Shown one piece after another: positions 57,771-64,000 of a DNA stretch of 64,000 nt. Source of the stretch: Cepaea nemoralis (Eukaryota; Mollusca; Gastropoda; Stylommatophora; Helicidae); NCBI GenBank assembly GCA_014155875.1, contig JACEFZ010017701.1, positions 1 to 64,000 of the forward strand, read 5' to 3'. The first letter of the stretch is position 1. Each line of letters begins with the position of its first letter. A model generated the notes under the pieces. That model did no database searches. It saw nothing but the letters and a program-made list of their open reading frames with translations, and had not been told where the DNA came from. The position numbers and the translations under genes were made by a program.

Positions 57771-58016
57771 CCTTGCTCCAATCAGAATCACAGAGCCGTT
57801 CTCACGTGATTCATTCTGAGGCACATTCTTCATGGTGACTATGACATTCTTATCTCCCAAAGGATCACAATATTTCTGAGTCCCTGACAGGCTCAAAGCA
57901 AATCTGTTGGAGCGACGTATGCAAGTAATAGAATCAACAGCGGCATCCATTCTAGCCTTGAGCTCTGCTGCACAAACTGGATAGCCTCGTGACTGGTTGT
58001 TGAAAGGATAGAAACA
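57771..58016 (-). CDS. NCSTN: nicastrin exon B
   Basis: Eighty-two codons, phase 0 at both ends. It starts CFYPFNNQSRGYPVCAAELK and ends GSVILIGAR. It contains the CIRRSNRFALS and YCDPLGDKNV stretches that match CMRRSSIQST and VCDPLSDYNV of human nicastrin, including conserved cysteines of the ectodomain. Two N-glycosylation sequons (NES, NGS) are present. The acceptor is a strong pyrimidine tract ending ctctgcag and the donor is AGG|gtgagt. It joins exon C to give the family's GAR-LDATSLF continuity (human ATRLDSRSFF). Confidence 0.94.
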
Positions 58017-58394
58017 CTGCAGAGAAAAAAAACATCATCAGGAATAACAAATCAGCAATGAGAGGTAAATTATAACAAATCAGGTAGTTTAAGATTCAGC
58101 AGAGATCCTGACGGCTTTGGCAATTTGGTCTTGTCAAAGCTACTGTTTCCTTCATGAGATCATATGGGATAATGAAATGTGCATTTTACGTGATTTCTGC
58201 TGGCACAGGAATGGTGCAATTATGGGTCGACTCGTTGCTATGGAAGTTGGAACCATATGACTATAGCTACCAGCAGATAAAACAATACAAGATAAACTAT
58301 ACAAATGTTCATATTATAAAAAAAACTATACATTTATTCTGGTTTGAAAGACAACACAAATGCAAATATATGTATAGGAACATGTGGTGTATTT

Positions 58395-58798
58395 TGTTCA
58401 TCATCATCAAGTGCCTTGCCTGCTGGCATAGGCGATCATGCCTCTTCACAAATTGCAATCTCCGACGGCATGAATCAATTCGGGCGTTGACTTGATTCCA
58501 TGTCTTGACACAAGGCTGTCAAGAATTTCCTCTCGCTGTCTTCCTCTGTATCTCTTTTCACAAATCTTTCCGGTTGTCACAACAATTTTCTGTATTTGTC
58601 TTCTCATAATGTGGCCAATAAATAATCTCTGCTTCTTTCTAATGTTTGTGATAAGTTGTCTGTGTGGCTTAGCCTCTCTCAATATGTCCAGATTGCACTT
58701 TCTGGCTGTGGAAGGAATTATGAGCATTCCTTTATTTTTGTTATAATAGATAAAATATAATAGTGCAGAATTAGCAGACGTAAGAGCCACACTCCATG
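58395..58798 (-). mobile_element. LINE 3'-end fragment, (ATG)n tail
   Basis: A frame reads LREAKPHRQLITNIRKKQRL, FIGHIMRRQIQKIVVTTGKI and RGRQREEILDSLVSRHGI, the usual C-terminal RT end of a LINE. Its tail has a (CATCAT)n/(ATG)n run. The same family is seen at 9785-10020, 20825-21270, 27690-27830 and 33525-33850. Confidence 0.7.
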
Positions 58799-58809
58799 GA
58801 CTGTGTCAG

Positions 58810-59195
58810 ATATCCAAACTAGTTTAATACAATAGATCCCCTAACGCTGCAGTATACCAGGAAATTAAGAAGCTGACATACTGACAAAGGCAGGTGAGAA
58901 ACTACCTCAACCTGACACAGACATAACCAGTTATAAGACCAAGAGGTTAATAAGAAACATTACAGAACCAAGTTATGACTAGAGCATTCAGGCCACCAGA
59001 AAGAGATACATATTACCAATTCAAACAAAGTGAACATGCACTAATCTTTAGATTCTTCACAGGACATAACAGGCCAAAATAATACTTGTTCAATAAGCTA
59101 AAGATGGGAGACACTGATGAATGTAACTGTGGAATTGGAAAAATTAAGGCTAAATATTTGCTGCAAAGAGTGTCCAATATATACAGAATAGAATT
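58810..59195 (+). mobile_element. LINE 3'-end fragment with cysteine motif
   Basis: Frames over this stretch read IFRFFTGHNRPK and DECNCGIGKIKAKYLLQ, resembling the TGHxRL...C-x-CG...EHVL motif at the C-terminus of I/Jockey-type LINE proteins. It is broken by frameshifts and truncated on the 5' side. Confidence 0.5.
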
Positions 59196-59199
59196 ACTT

Positions 59200-60072
59200 G
59201 GGCTTAAATCTGCTCCATCTGAGAGCACTCTGTGCAAAAACGTTGATTGAGTTTTTTTCAGTGTCTTAATACAAGCTTGCGAATTGATTGTCTCTCCTCT
59301 TGGCATAACATCCACAAGAATCACACCTTCATTGTCCCAAAGGTCAGTGATCATGAAGCTAAGGAATTGTCTTGAATTTCTTTCTTCATGTTGACTGCGG
59401 ATGATGTCACTCCATTGACTGTCTTTTTGTTTCAGGTTCAGAATGATGTACTTAAGTTTTGTCACCTGTAACGATCTTAGCCAAAAAGTACTCTTCATCA
59501 GCACTGAAACTCTCCAACAATTCAGAAGAGATTGCTTTCCTTTGCAATCAGTGATCATTTGTGAAACTTCGAGGAGCCCATTTTGTGCAAACCTGAGAAA
59601 ATCTGAGTTTTTATAACTGCATTTGCACTACCATTGCTGACTGACAACTGTAATGCCAAATGTTGAGTAGTGATTCACCAATCAGTAAGAATAATGTTCT
59701 CAGCGCATTTCAACATTTCTGCAGGATGTCCACAGCGCGCTCGATCAAGCAGCAATGTAGCTCCACTTTCTGATTCTTTGATTCTCTGAATCCAGTGACT
59801 GACAGTACTCCTGTTGATGGCAAATTTTCCATAAAACAGTTCCCTTTTCTGCAACAAGAAATTCTATCAAAATTCGCTGCTTATAGCACAAGTTGCTAAC
59901 ACGCTCCATTTCAACGATTTAGAGCAGCCATTATTATTTGGCCAGTTGGGTTGCAATTTGGTGCACACAATCCAAACACATGTCATATTTGAAGTTTGCA
60001 AAATTTCATGCTTCTATCTTCATTATTACCTGAGAAAAACAATGTGGTGCATTACTTTCTGAACGCCCCTAG
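59200..60072 (-). mobile_element. mariner/Tc1-type transposon remnant
   Basis: The 5' end on the minus strand reads ACTAGGGGCGTTCAGAAAG at a TA dinucleotide near 60073, as in mariner termini. A frame-broken transposase follows from about 59910: MERVSNLCYKQRILIEFLVA, then helix-turn-helix residues INRSTVSHWIQRIKESESG (59857-59675), then DEEYFLAKIVTGD-like and WDNEGVILVDVMPRGETI (about 59480-59280). The catalytic C-terminal part and the far terminal repeat were not found. It begins about 25 bases after the NCSTN exon A donor. Confidence 0.8.
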
Positions 60073-60097
60073 TAATCCTTCATAGATAGCTTCATAC

Positions 60098-60237
60098 CTT
60101 GTGTAAGACCGCATCAACATCCTCCGGATCAGATAAGGCAAATATTGGAATTGAAATGTCCTGGAAATGTAGTGAGGTGCCTGGTGGATTCCACTGGAAT
60201 TTGTTACAATTCTTAAAAGGTGTTTTGCTGTACATAC
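60098..60237 (-). CDS. NCSTN: nicastrin exon A (first exon in window)
   Basis: The exon encodes 46 residues after two bases (GT) that complete a split glycine codon. It begins MYSKTPFKNCNKFQWNPPGT and ends DPEDVDAVLHK. It aligns with the human segment around GVYSNSYG and REIQWNSLG through SFPIFLLEDENE, in the ectodomain. The acceptor is ctaccag just above 60237 and the donor AAG|gtatga follows at 60097. The 3' border is phase 0. A mariner remnant begins only about 25 bases into the following intron. The preceding exon is not in the window: the next 3.7 kb upstream is repeat DNA and a LINE. Confidence 0.92.
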
Positions 60238-60411
60238 CTGGTAGACATGTAACATAGTTAGCATCATGGACAAAGAAAATGATGAATCAATAAATAATCA
60301 TTCTTAAATGCATATTGAAAACGTGGGGAGAACAAAATGTTAAAAAACCAGAGGATCGACTTCACTGTCCCATGTTTCAACCCATCTGACTGGTTCCAAA
60401 TGTTACTGTAT

Positions 60412-63400
60412 GTAGCCGGGGCGCAGTGTTGGGGTGAGCGCCCAACATTGCTTAAATACCCCAATGGCTCGTGAATACATAACCTCTGCAGCAAAAGTCC
60501 AACTCCTGGCCTTCACATGGCGGAACAGTTTAAACTAACAGGAGAAGGGGCGACGGCGAGTTTCTGGCGCCGGAAAATAACCAGTGTGCTCTAGATGTAT
60601 ATACACATACATGCATGTGCAGACACGTGTGTGCGTGTGTACACATCTAAACTCGAGTAAGACCACAGTCTGCTCTAGCAAAGAAAGGTGCTGAAGACGG
60701 AGGCAACCAGCCAAGAGGTGCACCACAGAAATCAGAATGCCACGCAATTACGCAAAATGGAATATGTTGACTACTGCTAATTGTTATGGTGCTCGCCCTG
60801 CTTTGGACCCCCAGGCAGGTGCAGTGCCGGGCCCTATATCTCGAAAGGGTCCATCCCCAACTACTGGAGGTCCTTCTCAGATGTCCTGTGGAGCCAGGGG
60901 ACATAAGAATAGAACAGCTGGCCATACTAAACAAAGACTTAAAATAATGCACTGGAATGCGGAGGGAGTCAACAACAAAAAAGTAGAATTAGAAAACATC
61001 CTGGACCAAGAAAAAGTAAGCATATGTTGCTTGCAAGAAACTCACCTCAATGAAAATATAGCCTTCAAAATCAGAGGCTACCAGTGTTACCGATCTGACC
61101 GAAAGGACAGGCGAAAAGGTGGGATACTTACCCTTGTAAAAAAATAACATCACACATCGAAGTCTATATGGAAGGGGCTGAGTATCAGACACTTAAACTT
61201 AAAACAGGCTATACAGACCCACATCTGATCAATTACTACTGTCCAAGTGACCGCCCACAGGCACTGGACACACTACCATTAACAGAAAAAATGATTGTGT
61301 GTGGCGATTTCAACAGCCACTCGCAGAGTTGGGGCTATGATCACATGGACCAGAGAGGAGAGAGACTGGAAGACTGGCAGTATGAGAATAGATTCATCTT
61401 GGTTAACAAGCCGTCCGACCCACATACTTTCTACTCGAGATCATGGCACTCTACAACTACACCTGACCTGGCTTTTCATTCACCAGACCTGGAGTGAAAC
61501 ATTACACGAATTGTTGGGAAACAACTTGGTGGCAGCGACCATCGACCAGTCTTTCTAACTGTAGAAAATGAGCTTGTAAGTGAAAGCAGCACCCTCTCGA
61601 GGTGGAACTACAAGAAAGCAGACTGGGCAATGTACAAGAATCGCACCAGCATACTGGTTAGAAACCTGAACACTGAGAAAGACATAAATAAAGTAGTTGA
61701 AGAGTTTGGGAAATGCATACTACAGGCAGCGCGAGAAACAGTACCAAGAGGAGCCCGTAAACAATATAAACCCTACTGGAGTAGTGAACTGGAACAGTTG
61801 CATAATGATGTGGAAGTATGTAGAAAGCAAGCAGAGGTCACACCCAGCCAAGAGCACCACAATAAATTCCAGCATGCAAAAGCCAAATTTCAAAGGGCCA
61901 AGCTGCAGGCTAGACGGAAAAGCTGGCAGGAAAAAACAGAGTCTCTGAACTTTGAAAGAGACACAAGGAAATTGTGGAAGCTAATAAAACAACTTAACGA
62001 TGAGGGCACAGGGAGAAACTCAAAAATTGCACTACATAAAGATGGAAACATCTTAACAAGAAAGCAAGCAGCTGACCATTTTGCGGACTCATTCGCACAA
62101 GATAACAATATCAAAATTAGTCCAGAGAAACAACAAGAGATTCGAGAGAAACGGCAACATACAGGACAGAAGGAAATAGTACATGAGGTTCTGGAGGCAC
62201 CCATCACAATTCAGCGAACTGGAGCTAGCCATATCAAAACTGAAAATGAGAAAGTCACCAGGAGCTGATGGTATCTCCAATGAAATGATCAGGAACCTAG
62301 GAACAGAGGCCAAAGCAAAGCTGTTGCAGATCTTCAATAACAGTTGGACCTTAGGCAGTGTTGCACAAGCCTGGAGAGAAGCAATCATGATACCCCTCCT
62401 AAAATCAGGGAAAGATAGTTCCATTGCCTCTAGCTACAGACCAATTAGCCTCACCAGCTGTCTCTGCAAAACACTGGAGTGCATCATCAATCACAGACTG
62501 CAGTGGTACATTGAAAGTAAAAACATCCTTGTGCCACAGCAGGCTGGCTTTAGGCAGTGCTACTCTACAGAAGATCAGACAACCTACCTCTCTCAAGAAA
62601 TTTAGGATGCATTCCAAGAGAAGAAGCTGGTGCTTGCGGCATGGATAGATTTGAAGAAAGCCTTTGACAAAGTCTGGAAAGAAGGTCTGATGAATAACCT
62701 GAGAAACTGCAAAGTCAATGGAAGAATGTACAAATGGATGAAAGCATAATTGCACAACAGAAGAGCCCGAGTACAGATAGACGGACTAAAGAGCAAGAAA
62801 GTACTACTGCGTCACGGTGTTCCCCAGGGCGGAGTCTTGTCCCCCACACTCTTTCCAATCTTCATCAATGATCTCGTTGCTAATCTACCACATGGAATTA
62901 AAGCCGCAATGTACGCCGATGACCTGGTTCTATGGAGCACAAATGAACATGCATCAGTGGCCACCAGATTACTACAAAGAGCTGTAGACACATATGTTGC
63001 ATGGGCAAATAGATGGTGTGTCAGCATAAACACTGACAAGTGCAGCACCACCCTATTTACCCTCTCTCCAAAACAAAAGGCAGGGACCATCCAGATAAAT
63101 GGAACACTCCTAAGAGAAGATAAAGAACCAACATACCTTGGAGTAACATTTGATGGCAGGCTGACATGGAGAAAGCACATCAACAAAGCAGTAGCAAAAG
63201 CCAGAAGGAAAATAACCATCCTGAGAAAGCTAAGTGGAACCACATGGGGAGCCAGAGGAAAAATACTTAGCAAAGTTTATCAACAGAGCATACGACCACA
63301 CCTGGAATACGGGTCAACTGCGTGGTGTTCGGCATCAAAAACCACACTACAAGAGCTGGACAAAGTGCAAAATCAAGCACTTAGAGTCACCACAGGAGGG

Positions 63401-63470
63401 ATGAGATCAACCCCTATAGTGGAAATGGAGAAGATGAACCAAACGACAGAGTCTGCAAACTAACACATAA
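60412..63470 (+). mobile_element. LINE-B: decayed non-LTR retrotransposon (Jockey/I-type group)
   Basis: The 5' region (60412-60545) starts GTAGCCGGGGCGC and is shared with a fragment at 18040-18175. Coding runs to 63463, ending in the RT C-terminal region. A poly-C run, poly-G run and SINE follow. The recognisable endonuclease and RT motifs place it in the APE-type LINEs; PQGGVLSPTLF and MYADDLVLWS fit the Jockey/I group. The exact clade is not resolved. It lies upstream of NCSTN exon A, in antisense orientation to the gene. Confidence 0.85.
60737..63463 (+). pseudogene. LINE-B endonuclease-reverse transcriptase
   Basis: The protein is split over frames. 60737-61147 has LKIMHWNAEGVNN and LQETHL, then a stop. 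61168-61497 has MIVCGDFNSHSQSWG and TTPDLAF. 61630-62268 is a linker with PYWSSELEQ. 62183-62605 starts the RT with MRKSPGADGISNEMI, SYRPISLTSCL and QQAGFRQ. An in-frame TAG near 62603 and TAA near 62747 interrupt it. 62650-62750 has AWIDLKKAFDKVW, then 62750-63463 has HGVPQGGVLSPTLF, MYADDLVLWS and YLGVTFDGRLTWRKHI. At least four lesions make it inactive. No RNase H is joined to it. Confidence 0.87.
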
Positions 63471-63592
63471 CCTGTTAAGCACGAGACGGCTTGACTATTT
63501 CTCCAAGGAGATTCTCCCCCCCCCCCCCCCCCCCAACCCTCTCAACTATCCCAATGTATACCAGAATCACGTCTGCTTTAAATATTCTGTGG

Positions 63593-63623
<31 letters not shown>

Positions 63624-63629
63624 AGACAA

Positions 63630-63875
63630 GTTAGTGCATATCCTTTACAGAACTTAGCAGTCAATTCCAGCATTTTCTGCTGTTTTTGATTCCTAGGCAA
63701 GTTTACGTTCAGTAGGTTGCCACTGCTTTCTAAACGACTGGCACTTATACCATTGTATAGAAATCAATGCAAAGCGGTCAGTTTCCAAATCGTCCGCAGC
63801 TGTGTTTCAAACGCAGTATGCAGGATTATGAATTGCATTCATAACCCCTTTGCTATAGAACCACCAGTGGGTATA
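63630..63875 (-). mobile_element. SINE-1 copy behind a poly-G run
   Basis: Full SINE-1 body and head. The plus-strand poly-G at 63595-63624 corresponds to a poly-C tail on the element strand. Confidence 0.68.
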
Positions 63876-64000
63876 TTTATTAAATCTGAACATTGGTAGC
63901 GGCGTACTTGTTCTTTGACATACTCTTTAGTTTTATAAATGCTGAGGTATCTGTAAAGGATAACATTGTTAATAACTATGATTTTAATCCTGGGATAATT

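Noticed and set aside
60240..64000. Search for upstream nicastrin exons (signal peptide and N-terminus)
   Set aside because: Only LINE-B, SINE and homopolymer sequence is visible; no nicastrin-like N-terminal residues were found, so these exons should lie beyond the window.

Overview
This is a eukaryotic (metazoan) genomic window. It is AT-rich, intron-dominated and crowded with transposable elements and simple repeats. It contains one recognisable host gene: nicastrin (NCSTN, the large glycoprotein subunit of gamma-secretase). The gene runs on the minus strand across almost the whole window. I could place 11 coding exons, called A to K here, at 60098-60237 (A), 57771-58016, 54320-54490, 38715-38933, 34363-34535, 33100-33313, 31731-31818, 27947-28095, 22571-22700, 19355-19458 and 440-574 (K, with the TGA stop). 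All junctions have GT..AG borders and compatible phases, and together they encode about 589 residues ending in the single C-terminal membrane segment. The N-terminal ~150 residues (signal peptide side) must lie beyond 64000. The divergence from human nicastrin, the large introns, and the abundance of LINEs and tRNA-derived SINEs suggest an invertebrate, perhaps a mollusc. That taxonomic guess is inference only.

Layout by region: 0-5 kb, last exon, two minisatellites, SINEs, a LINE remnant. 5-9 kb, a 53-bp satellite invaded by a hAT element with an 8-bp duplication. 9-19 kb, (AT)n, GT-rich and other arrays, a 5'-truncated LINE with a 13-bp duplication, and a minisatellite built from LINE codons. 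19-28 kb, exons J, I and H with SINEs, LINE scraps, a 93-bp satellite and a piggyBac-like element. 28-38.7 kb, exons G, F and E, two more piggyBac-like elements, a mariner-derived MITE and several satellites. 38.7-54.5 kb, exon D, then a near full-length LINE (39004-51400) interrupted by an LTR retroelement (40535-48962), then exon C. Part of that nest appears as a 2.5-kb direct duplication that looks like an assembly or polishing artefact. 54.5-64 kb, exons B and A, a mariner remnant just behind the exon A splice donor, and a decayed LINE with endonuclease and reverse transcriptase.

The most unusual signal is how repeats relate to splicing. Four minisatellite arrays start at NCSTN exon borders and their units resemble the adjacent splice site, so they present rows of decoy acceptors or donors. 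CT-rich tracts follow three splice donors. A dispersed repeat supplies the likely branch point for exon I. I found no operons, CRISPR arrays, rRNA or convincing functional tRNA genes, and no evidence of a novel enzymatic system.
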